64,000 nucleotides of DNA from Heterodera schachtii (Eukaryota; Nematoda; Chromadorea; Rhabditida; Heteroderidae): NCBI GenBank assembly GCA_023374025.1, contig SIJG01000006.1, positions 2,417,102-2,481,101 of the forward strand, read 5' to 3'. The notes beneath the pieces were generated by a model that was not told where the DNA came from, made no database searches, and saw nothing but the letters and a program-made list of their open reading frames with translations. A program made the position numbers and the translations under genes. Positions within the stretch are counted from its first letter, which is position 1. Every line of letters starts with the position of its first letter. Shown here in pieces: positions 43,101-55,100 of the stretch.

Positions 43101-46100
43101 TTCAGAACCAAGGTATAAATTTTTTTCTGAAAATTCGAATTTTTCCAGAAATTCTGGAATACTTTTTTCTGTTTTGTTGTATAAATTTCAAATAAATCCC
43201 ATAAAATTCTCCTGATTTTTTGCTATTTTTAAAGCTTTAATTCACATAAATTGACCAAACCTTCACTGAGTAATGAATTTTCAAATTTTAACCCAAAATC
43301 CTGAGGGCCAAAAAATTGCCAAAAAATAAAGAATTTTTAAAAATTTCCAAAAATTTTGAAACTTAAAACAAACATCATAATCGTGATCAGCACCATAATT
43401 TACCCAAGAAAAATATTTTTCACTCCCCTTTTCGACCTTAAAAAATTTTTTGAAAATTTCTAGGGGCCTAGCTCGAAAATTTTTGAAAATTTTCCGACCT
43501 ATGGCCCACCATTCGATAGCCCATAAAATTCTCTACAATTTTGCTCTAAGATACTTTTTAACTAAAACCGACCCCTGATGAGTTATGGGCCCGGGACTCA
43601 AATGTCCCGCTCAGGCCAAAAATTTTTTCTATTTCCGAGAAAAAACCGAAATTTTTCTAAAAATCCCACCAATCGATAGAGCTCGAAAAACGATGTTTTG
43701 AAAGTGTTCTCCGTTTTTCCCGGAAAAATCGTTAAAAAATCCTAAAATTCAAAAACCCGAAAACAAATTTTTAGGCCTAACTTGAAAATTTTTGAAAATT
43801 TTCGAAATTTTTAAATTTGGAAAAATCGAGCTCATTGAGCTCTACAATAAGTCTGCTGGCCACCTCCAGCTTAGTTCAAACCCTGATGAGCTATTCGACT
43901 GGTACTGAAGTGTCCAAAAAAAGTGATTCTTACGTTGCCTAACCTACAGCTCAGGCCTTTGATCTGATCAAAAAATTTTTGCTGGCAAAGTTGTAGGCCA
44001 CAGTTGGGGCATTTCGCTTTTGGGGTCCTCTAATCCCCGAAATCAAAAGCAAAAAATTTCGTAACACTGAGACTGTGGGCAAAGTCAGTTTTCGAGCCGC
44101 TGGGACTCAATTGGCCACCGGACCGGAAAATCCGTATTTTTCCCGGATGCGCCGTAACCTACTACATACCCATGCCAAATTTCAGCTCCTACCTATTCCC
44201 CATTGAGATATCCTTTTTGCAACGAAACCCCTTACCTATATAACATATATAGAACTAGCGGGTGTGTGCATACGTGTTTCTGGGGTGCTTAAAGCGCTTC
44301 GCGCTTTGGGAGCTTCGCTACCTAGATCTGCCATTTGAATTAATTGTTTTGAGCTCGGAAATAACAAATGGGATAATTTATAAGGAAACTGAAGTATGGC
44401 CCTTTGGTTACCCTTTATAGTTTAACTACAGAAAAGTGGGCGTGTTCTCACATGGTACGCCTTCGGTCTGTAATGGGTGAGCCGTTGAACGACTCATGGG
44501 ATTAGTCGTTAGACGACTCATCCCATGGGTCGTGTTGGAACGAGTTCTTATCCAAATGGGTGAGCCGTTGAACGACTCATGGGATTAGTCGTTAGACGAC
44601 TCATCCCATGGGTCGTGTTGGAACGAGTTCTTATCCAAATGGGTGAGCCGTTGAACGACTCATGGGATTAGTCGTTAGACGACTCATCCCATGGGTCGTG
44701 TTGGAACGAGTTCTTATCCAAATGGGTGAGCCGTTGAACGACTCATGGGATTAGTCGTTAGACGACTCATCCCATGGGTCGTGTTGGAACGAGTTCTTAT
44801 CCAAATGGGTGAGCCGTTGAACGACTCATGGGATTAGTCGTTAGACGACTCATCCCATGGGTCGTGCTGGAACGAGTTCTTATCCAAATGGGTGAGCCGT
44901 TGAACGACTCATGGGATTAGTCGTTAGACGACTCATCCCATGGGTCGTATGACGACTCATCACATGGGTTGGACCACTCGAGGCATGTGTCGACTTTGAA
45001 AAGTATACCAAGTGAATAAGGAATGAAGTGTGGGCCGTTTGGTCACCCTTTTATACTGCCACTACAGAAAAATGGACGTGGTCTCAAATAAGGAGTGCTT
45101 GAACGACTCATTGCATGAGTCGTCAGACGACTCATCACATGGGTTGGACTACTCGAGGCATGTGTCGACTTTGAAAAATTATACCAAGTGAATAAGGAAT
45201 GAAGTATGGGCCGTTTGGTCACCCTTTTATACTGCCACTACAGAAAAATGGACGTGGTCTCAAATAAGGAGTGCTTGAACGACTCATTGCATGAGTCGTA
45301 TGACGACTCATCACATGGGTTGGACCACTCGAGGCATAAGTTGAAGCAGTGCTTGAACGATGGATGTTTAGGGAAAGAAACGACTCACCCGTGGGTTAGG
45401 TTAGAGCAAGTTCTAATTTTAGACTACCCACGGAGTGGGGGTCGCCTAAACGACCTATAGAGAAAAGTTTAAAGAGTTAAAACAACGGGGGAAGAGGTAC
45501 AACAGTGATTAAAAGATGAATAACAGTGATTTATTTAATAAAAAAATATTTCATTGTAGATATACTTAAAAGTAAAAAAAAGTTAAATTAAAATTCTAAT
45601 TCGCAAGAAATTTATTCAAATGATAAAACGAAGCATACTCAGATGAGATTGTAATAACAAATTATTCATAAGTGGAAGCAATACCAAATACCAATGATAA
45701 ACATAAAACAACGCTATTTAAAATTCGTATTAAAAATGTTTTTTCCACCCTCAACTATTTCTTTCTTCTTACCGCGCATTTCATTCATATTGTTGTTTTT
45801 AACACCTTTGATAATTCCTTTTTTGTTCGTCATTGCCTTGGTTTCCGCACGCTTTTGTGGGTTGGCCTTAAGTGATTTGCGTTGTTATATTTTAATGTTC
45901 TCAAAAATACTAACTCGGGTGCGTTTCTTAACCGCTTTGCTTTTCTTCTTTTGCTTATCCACCCAAGGCTTCACAGAAACAGCCTTTCCATCAATTTTAT
46001 GAGGATCAAATGACAAAACAGCAGATGACTAAAAGAGAATTATTGCTTCAATAACTTAGAAAATAAATACCTGGTTTTGTGTCTCGAACTCGACAAATCC

Positions 46101-49100
46101 AAAACCGCGAGATTTTTTTGTTTTTGCATCACAAACGACACCACATTTAGTCACTTTGCCAAATTTGGAAAAGTATTTGTTTAAAGAATCATCTGTTGCT
46201 TGATCAGATAGACTAAACACGGTACAAGTGTTACAATGTTATTACTAATATATGAACGACGAACCCAACAATAAAGATTTTGTGGTTTGTATCGCTGCTC
46301 CCAGACAACTGGCCGTCGGATGGATTGGGTGTTGCGGATGGATGACTGCTTTGTTCCTCACTCATTTTGAAATATGAGAATAACCGTCGGATGGATTTTG
46401 AATTTAAATTTTTTTCAATAATGGCTAAAATTAAGGAAATGAATTGGCAAATTTAAATTCATAAGAAATCAATTGTGAAGCAACAAAATAAAATACCGTG
46501 GTGAGTCGTTGAACGACTCATTACATGAGTCGTTAGACGACTCATCACATGGGTTGCAGCAAATCGAGACTATACTTATAATAATAAGTGAGTGAGGACT
46601 GAAGTGTGCACTATTTGGTAACTTTTTTATAGTGCCACTACAGTAAAGTGGGCGTGGTCTCGATAGCTTGAGGTCTGTTACGGCGTGAGTCGTTGAACGA
46701 CTCATTGCATGAGTCGTCAGACGACTCATCACATGAATTGGAGATAATCGAGACATGATTTGACTATGAAAAATATACTTAAATGGAATCCTTGAACGAC
46801 TCATTGCATGAGTCGTATGACGACTCATCACATAGGTTGGTAGATAGTTTGGGGCTAATAATATGTTTGGCTCGGAAAAATATGATGGGGTGTACATTGA
46901 GTTAGAGAAGTCAGAGAAAGGTGTACTATTTCCCCTTTACTCTTGTGTCTCTAACTGCCTCTCACATGAAAAGTGGGCGTGGTCTCAAATAAGGAGTCCT
47001 TGAACGACTCATTGCATGAGTCGTATGTATGACGACTCATCACATGGGTTGGACTACTCGAGTCATGAGTCGACCAAGAAAAATTATACTAAGTGAATGA
47101 GGAATGAAGTGTGGACCGTTTGGTCACTCTTTTATAGTGCCACTACAGAAAAGTGGGTGTTGTCTCACATAAGGAGTCTTTGAACGACTCATTGGATGAG
47201 TCGTTTGACGACTCATTGCATGAGTCGTTTAACGACTCATCACATGGGTTGGACTACCCGAGGCATGAGTCGACTAAGAAAAATTATAGTAAGTGAATGA
47301 GGACTGAAGTGTGCGCGTTTCGTCACCCTTTTATAGTGCCTACTCGAGGCATAAGTCGAAGGAGTCAATGAACGACTCATTGCATGAGTCGTTCGTTGGA
47401 ATGGTCTCAAATAAGGAATCCTTGAACGACTCATTGCATGAGTCGTATGACGACTCATCACATGGGTTTGACTACTCGAGGCATAAGTCTAAGGAGTCTT
47501 TGAACGACTCATTGCATGAGTCGTATGACGACTCATCACATGGGTTGGACTACTCGAGGCATGAGTCTACTAAGAAAAATTATAGTAAGCGTGGTCTTAC
47601 ATTAAGGTCTGTTACGGCGTGAGTCGTTGAACGACTCATTGCATGGTTCGTCAAAGGACTCATCACATGAATTGGACTACTCGAGGCATGAGTCGACGAA
47701 GAAAAATTATACTAAGTGAATGAGGAATGAAGTGTGGACCGTTTGGTCACCCTTTTATACTGCCACTACAGAAAAGTGGGCGTGGTCTCAAATAAGGAGT
47801 CCTTGAACGACTCATTGCATGAGTCGTATGACGACTCATCACATGGGTTGGACTACTCGAGGCATAAGTCGAAGGATCCTTGAACGACTCATTGCATGAG
47901 TCGTATGACGACTCATCACATGGGTTGGACTACTCGAGGCATAAGTCGAAGGAGTCCTTGAACGACTCATTGCATGAGTCGTATGACGACTGATCACATG
48001 GGTTGGACTACTCGAGGCATGAGTCGACTAAGAAAAATTATACTAAGTGATGAGGAATGAAGTGTGGACCGTTTGGTCACCCTTTTATAATGCCACTACA
48101 GAAAAGTTGGTATGGTATCAAATAAGGAGTGCTTGAACGACTCATTGCATGAGTCGTGACGACTCATCACATGGGTTGGACTCTCTAACTGTCTCTCACA
48201 TGAAAAGTGGGCTTGGTCTCAAATAAGGAGTCCTTGAACGACTCATTGCATGAGTCGTATGACGACTCATCACATGGGTTGGATTGCTCAAGGCATGACG
48301 ACGACTCATGCCATGAGTCGTCCATGAGGGTTGGACGTGTTATGTGGTAAGACGACTGATGGCATGAATCGTTGATGCCTTAGAATCCCATCCACGCAGG
48401 GATTCTGAGGTCTTCACGCTGTCAAACTGATTACAGATTCGTGATCAGCGTCATAAAATACCCCTAAGGACATGTTTTTGAAAGATTTTTGGAGAAAAAA
48501 TTTTCCAACTCAAAAATCATGTGCACCCCCCTTTGGTCCCGGATCCCAAAATCACTTTTATTTTTATAACAATTCATAAAAAAATGATAAAAATGTAAAA
48601 TAAAATTTATATTATAGAGCAAAAAATTGCGGATTTTTTGAGTATTTTTGTTTTCCAAAAAACCTTTTCAGAACCAAGCTGTGAATTTTTTTCTGAAAAA
48701 TCGAAAATTTTCAGAAATTTTTGAATAACTTTTTTTAAACTCATGATAGAAAGACCAAATAAAAAACATAAAATTCTCCTTATTTTTCTCCATTTTATGA
48801 AACTAAAATTACAAAAATTGACCCTCCCTGAGCTGAGTTATGAATTTTCAAAATTTTACCCAAAATCCCGAGGGCCAAAAAAATGAAAAAATTTCAGATT
48901 TTTTTAAAAAATTCTAAAAAATCTGAAACAAAAAACAAACATCATATTCGTACTCAGCACCTTATTTTACCCAAGAAAAATATTTTTCACACTAATTTTC
49001 AACCCAAAAAAAATTTTTGAAAATTTCTAGGGGGCCTAGCTCGAAAATTTTTGAAATTTTTCAGACATAAAGCACACCATTAGATAGCATTTTAAAAGCT

Positions 49101-52100
49101 CTACATTTTTGCTCTAAGGCAATTTTTTGCTAAAATCAAACCCTGACGAGTTATGGGCCCGGGACTCAAATGTCCCGCTGAGGCCTAAAAATTTTTCTAT
49201 TTCCGGGAAAAAATCGAAATTTTTCTAAAAATACCACCAATCGATAGAGCTCGAAAAACGATGTTTTGGAAGTGGTCTCCGTTTTCCCCGGAAAAATCGT
49301 TAAAAAATCCTAAAATTCAAAAACTGAAAAACCGAATTTTAGGCCTAGCTCGAACATTTTTGAAAATTTTCGAAATTTTTAAACATGGTTTGATAGAGCT
49401 TCGAAAGCTCTACAAAAAGTCCGCTGGCGACCCCCTGCTCCGAGCAAACCCTTACGAGCTATTCGCCTGGTACTGAAGTGTCCAAAAAAAGTGATTCTTA
49501 CGTTGCCTAACCTACAGGTCAGGCCTTTGGTCTGATCAAAAAACTTTTGCTGGCAAAGTTGTAGGCCATTGTTGGGGCATTTCGCTTTTGGGGTCCGCTA
49601 AGCTGTGCAAGCAAAAGCAAAAAATTTCGTAACAGTGAGACTGTAGGCAAAGTCAGTTTTCGAGCCGCTGGGACTCAGTTGGCCACCGGACCGGAAAATC
49701 CGTATTTTTCCCCGGATGCGCCGTCCCGAGTTACATACCTATGCAAAGTTTCAGCCCCGTACCTATTCCCGTTCTTCTCAAATTAGTTTTTGAGATGAAA
49801 CTCCTTGTCAATATAACATATATATAACTAGCGGGTGCGTGAACCGTTGGCATTTTAGCTGTGAAAAAGCGCTTCGCGCTTCTTGAGCTTCGCTACCTAG
49901 ATAAGCTATCAGGTTGTGAAGAGATTTGGGATTTTTAAAATATTATCAGCGATTTTTAGGCCGCTTCGCGGCCTCGAACGGGCGCGTCGCGCCCGTTTCT
50001 AATGACGGGGAAAGAGGTACAACGGTGAATAGAAAAGGGACAACAGTGAATAGAAGAGGTACAACAGTGAAAAGAAGAGACAACAGTAAATAGAAGAGGT
50101 ACAACAGTAAATAGAAGAGGTACAACAGTGAAAAGAAGAGGTACAACAATGAAAAGAAGAGGTACAACAGTGAAAAGAAGAGGTACAACAGTGAAAAGAA
50201 GAGGTACAACAGTGAAAAGAAGAGGTACAACAGTAAATAGAAGAGGTACAACAGTAAATAGAAGAGGTACAACAGTGAAAAGAAGAGACAACAGTAAATA
50301 GAAGAGGTACAACAGTAAATAGAAGAGGTACAACAGTAAATAGAAGAGGTACAACAGTGAAAAGAAGAGGTACAACAATGAAAAGAAGAGGTACAACAGT
50401 GAAAAGAAGAGACAACAGTAAATAGAAGAGGTACAACAGTAAATAGAAGAGGTACAACAGTGAAAAGAAGAGGTACAACAATGAAAAGAAGAGGTACAAC
50501 AGTGAAAAGAAGAGGTACAACAGTGAAAAGAAGAGGTACAACAGTGAAAAGAAGAGGTACAACAGTGAATAGAAGAGGTACAACAGTGAAAAGAAGAGGT
50601 ACAACAGTGAAAAGAAGAGGTACAACAGTGAAAAGAAGAGACAACAGTAAATAGAAGAGGTACAACAGTAAATAGAAGAGGTACAACAGTGAAAAGAAGA
50701 GGTACAACAATGAAAAGAAGAGGTACAACAGTGAAAAGAAGAGGTACAACAGTGAAAAGAAGAGGTACAACAGTGAATAGAAGAGGTACAACAGTGAAAA
50801 GAAGAGGTACAACAGTGAAAAGAAGAGGTACAACAGTGAAAAGAAGAGGTACAACAGTGAAAAGAAGAGGTACAACAGTGAAAAGAAGAGGTACAACAGT
50901 AAATAGAAGAGGTACAACAGTAAATAGAAGAGGTACAACAGTGAAAAGAAGAGGTACAACAATGAAAAGAAGAGGTACAACAGTGAAAAGAAGAGGTACA
51001 ACAGTGAAAAGAAGAGGTACAACAGTGAAAAGAAGAGGTACAACAGTAAATAGAAGAGGTACAACAGTGAAAGAAGAGGTGCAACAGTGATTAGAGAGGT
51101 ACAAAGGTGGTTAGAAGAGGTACAACAGTAAATAGAAGAGGTACAACAGTGAAAAGAAGAGGTACAACAGTGAAAAGAAGAGGTACAACAGTGAATAGAA
51201 GAGGTACAACAGTGAAAAGAAGAGGTACAACAATGAAAAGAAGAGGTACAACAGTGAAAAGAAGAGGTACAACAGTGAAAAGAAGAGGTACAACAATGAA
51301 AAGAAGAGGTACAACAGTAAATAGAAGAGGTACAACAGTGAAAAGAAGAGGTACAACAGTGAAAAGAAGAGGTACAACAGTAAATAGAAGAGGTACAACA
51401 ATGAAAAGAAGAGGTACAACAGTGAAAAGAAGAGGTACAACAGTGAAAAGAAGAGGTACAACAGTGAAAAGAAGAGGTACAACAGTAAATAGAAGAGGTA
51501 CAACAGTGAAAAGAAGAGGTACAACAATGAAAAGAAGAGGTACAACAGTGAAAAGAAGAGGTACAACAGTGAAAAGAAGAGGTACAACAATGAAAAGAAG
51601 AGGTACAACAGTGAAAAGAAGAGGTACAACAGTGAAAAGAAGAGGTAAAACAGTGAAAAGAAGAGGTAAAACAGTGATTAGAAGAGGTGCAACAGTGATT
51701 AGAGAGGTACAAAGGTGGTTAGAAGAGGTACAACAGTAAATAGAAGAGGTACAACAGTGAAAAGAAGAGGTACAACAGTGAAAAGAAGAGGTACAACAGT
51801 GAATAGAAGAGGTACAACAGTGAAAAGAAGAGGTACAACAATGAAAAGAAGAGGTACAACAGTGAAAAGAAGAGGTAAAACAGTGATTAGAAGAGGTGCA
51901 ACAGTGATTAGAGAGGTACAAAGGTGGTTAGAAGAGGTACAACAGTAAATAGAAGAGGTACAACAGTGAAAAGAAGAGGTACAACAGTGAAAAGAAGAGG
52001 TACAACAGTGAATAGAAGAGGTACAACAGTGATTAGAGAGGTACAAAGGTGGTTAGAAGAGGTACAACCACGGGAGGAAGAGGTACAACATGGTTTAAAA

Positions 52101-55100
52101 TTAAATAAATAAGGAATTATTTTTATTAAAAATAGATAAAAAATCGAATGCATATATTTTTCAGTTTTTTATAATAAAATACACTTTTTATTAATCAAAA
52201 ACAAATTATGAAATGTATAATAATTGAATATTATTTAAATTGAAATGAAAAAAATTTTGACAAATTCAATTTTAAAATAATAGCTGAAATCCTTTAATTA
52301 AAAATAATAATTAATTAAATAAAAATCATTATTCTCTAAAAATAATTAAATTAAATTTAAAAATTTATTAATTATTAATAAAAACTAAAACATTTAAAAT
52401 TATTAAATCTAATGAAAATTAACTCAAAAATAATAAAAAAATAATGTACACCGTCCGGGTCCGAACCTGCCCCCCCCCCCCCCCCCCTCAGAACATGTCC
52501 CAGAATCCCCAATCACACGGGGATTCTGAGGCCTTAACGATCTCATAACTGAAATCTGATTTCAGATTTGTGATCAGAACCCTAAAATAGCTTTAAAGAC
52601 ATGTTTTGGAAGATTTTAGGTCAAAAAATTTTTTCACTCAAAAATCCTAGTCACCCCCCTATGGTCCCGAATCCAAAATCACTTTTATTTTTGTAACAAT
52701 TCGTAAGAAAGTGATAAAAAATGCCAAATAAAATTTATATAATAGAGCAAAAAATTGCGGATTTTTGTAGTATTTTATTTTTCCAAAATGACTTTTCAGA
52801 ACCGAGGTAGGAATTTTTTTCTGAAAATTCGAATTTTTCCAGAAATTCTGGAATACTTTTTTTTATTTTTGTGATATAAATTTCAATTAAATCCCATTAA
52901 ATTCTCCTGATTTTTCTCTATTTTTAGAGCTTTAATTCACTTAAATTGACCAAACCTTCACTTAGTAATGAATTTTCAAATTTTAACCCAAAATCCTGAG
53001 GGCCAAAAATTTCCCATAAAATAAAGAATTTTTTAAAAATTCCTAAAATTATGAAACTTAAAATAAACATTAGAATCGTGATCAGCACCATAATTTACCC
53101 AAGAAAAATATTTTTCACCCTTTTTTTCAAGCCAAAAAAAATTTTCGAAAATTTCTACGGGCCTAGCTCGAAAATTTTTGAAAAATTTCCGACCTATAGT
53201 ACACCATTCGATAGCCCATAAAATTCTCTACAATTTTGCTCTAAGATACTTTTTAACTAAAACCGACCCCTGATGAGTTATGGGCCCGGGACTCAAATGT
53301 CCCGCTCAGGCCAAAAATTTTTTCTATTTCCGAGAAAAAACCGAAATTTTTCTAAAAATCCCACCAATCGATAGAGCTCGAAAAACGATGTTTTGAAAGT
53401 GTTCTCCGTTTTTCCCGGAAAAATCGTTAAAAAATCCTAAAATTCAAAAACCCGAAAACAAATTTTTAGGCCTAACTTGAAAATTTTTGAAAATTTTCGA
53501 AATTTTTAAATTTGGAAAAATCGAGCTCATTGAGCTCTACAATAAGTCTGCTGGCCACCTCCAGCTTAGTTCAAACCCTGATGAGCTATTCGACTGGTAC
53601 TGAAGTGTCCAAAAAAAGTGATTCTTACGTTGCCTAACCTACAGCTCAGGCCTTTGATCTGATCAAAAAATTTTTGCTGGCAAAGTTGTAGGCCACAGTT
53701 GGGGCATTTCGCTTTTGGGGTCCTCTAATCCCCGAAATCAAAAGCAAAAAATTTCGTAACACTGAGACTGTGGGCAAAGTCAGTTTTCGAGCCGCTGGGA
53801 CTCAATTGGCCACCGGACCGGAAAATCCGTATTTTTCCCGGATGCGCCGTAACCTACTACATACCCATGCCAAATTTCAGCTCCGTACCTATTCCCGTTC
53901 GACTCAAATTAGTTTTTGAAGCGAAACCCCTTACCTATATAACATATATATAACTTCAAAAAATTATAAATAATTAAATTGTGTCAATTTTATTAATTTA
54001 AATTTCTTTTTGTTTTTAATTTTCATTAGCCTATGCTGGGTCCGGGTACCCGACCGGGCCCATGCTCGGACAGGTGGCTTTTTCATTTGGAAAATCCAAT
54101 ACCAGGTATTCGACCCGTTTTGTCCGGATCCAAAAACTCATAAGTGTGGGGGATATGGGTTCGAATTATTGAAACTGTTTATTTGTGAAATATTTTTGGT
54201 AAAAAGAAGCATTAATCTATGAAAATAATTATTTTGAAAAAATAAAATTTTGGCTTTTTCAATTCTCGATTTGACCCGGTACTTGCTGAACCCATTTGAA
54301 ACTGAGACTCGGACTCCGTTCTTCTGAACCCGCTATTTTTTTGCTACTTAAAATTATCAATGATGCATATTAGCGTCTGACGCATTTTCTGCTGGACATT
54401 AAATTGAGGGAAATTGCCCACCTCCGCTTCGGTCCAAATGTATTGGGGCAACGTTTGAGCAGTGACCGGTGCCAACGCATCGTACGGAATGTGAATGGCA
54501 CTATCACTTCGATAAGTGATGGAAATGTTGAAGAAATTATATGGTATTTTTTCGAAATTCGCACTGCCAAGGAGAGGACTCTGTTTTTTGGGAAAGAAAA
54601 TTAGTTAATTAATGAATTAATTGGTGCAATTAATTAATGTGTCGTAAAAGGCATAGCCATATTAATCCAAAAATTGCCCGAAAATCGAGACCAAATAAAC
54701 CCGAGAAATTTCTCGACTCTCCTTTGGTTTGGTATCCTGACAACTCGTACACGCAATTTTTTTCTTTTATAAAAATGGAAATTTTGCTCAAAAAATCGAA
54801 TATTTTTTGCTCATAAATTTGAAAAATCTTTGTTAGTTTAATTTTTGTAAATTTCTATTGAAAAGAATTTTTTCTTAATTTTCTAGCAAATAATATTTTA
54901 TTTGAAAATTAGAAAAGGGTATTTTTTCCATTGATCCATTGTTGTCCATTTATCCAAAAATCTTTAATTATAATTACATTAATTACCTCATGGGACATCA
55001 TAACATACAGCTAAATGAAGGCAAAATATTATTTTTTATGGCCAAAAAATTAATTTCCACCTGCTCAGCACGACGATGTTGAGGCAAATCTCTCAATTGG

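Larger units (their letters stand above)
40268..44253. repeat. Macro-unit 1 (common head, 21-bp minisatellite core, common tail)
   Basis: The head begins ACTAGCGGGTGCGTG and includes AGCGCTTCGCGCTTC and GAGCTTCGCTACCTAGA. The core is the 21-bp minisatellite (40441-42405). An AT-rich connector leads to a C-run (42780-42794), then a tail of about 1.45 kb ending CCTATATAACATATATAGA. Head and tail recur in units 2 and 3, arranged head to tail. All lie in the large intron of gene B. Confidence 0.85.
44254..49826. repeat. Macro-unit 2 (common head and tail, ACGACTCAT satellite core, contains an RRM gene)
   Basis: It has the same head type (ACTAGCGGGTGTGTG ... AGCTTCGCTACCTAGA, 44254-44330) and tail type (48385-49826) as units 1 and 3. 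The core is a different satellite (44475-48385), broken at about 45470-46490 by a stretch with a remnant of the 21-bp repeat (AGAGGTACAACAGTGATTAAA near 45490) and a complete three-exon RRM gene. Confidence 0.8.

Noticed and set aside
45206..47622. Short open frames in the ACGACTCAT satellite
   Set aside because: They encode only the repeat (for example NDSLHESYDDSSHG) and follow the satellite period.
49946..52153. Open frames up to 588 codons across minisatellite array 2
   Set aside because: Same reason as array 1. No start context, splice signal or family similarity, and all frames are equally open.
53990..54260. Frame reading through GGGTACCCGACCGGGCCC words at 54010-54222
   Set aside because: It is a GC-word island resembling 3640-3680, with no motif or splice support.
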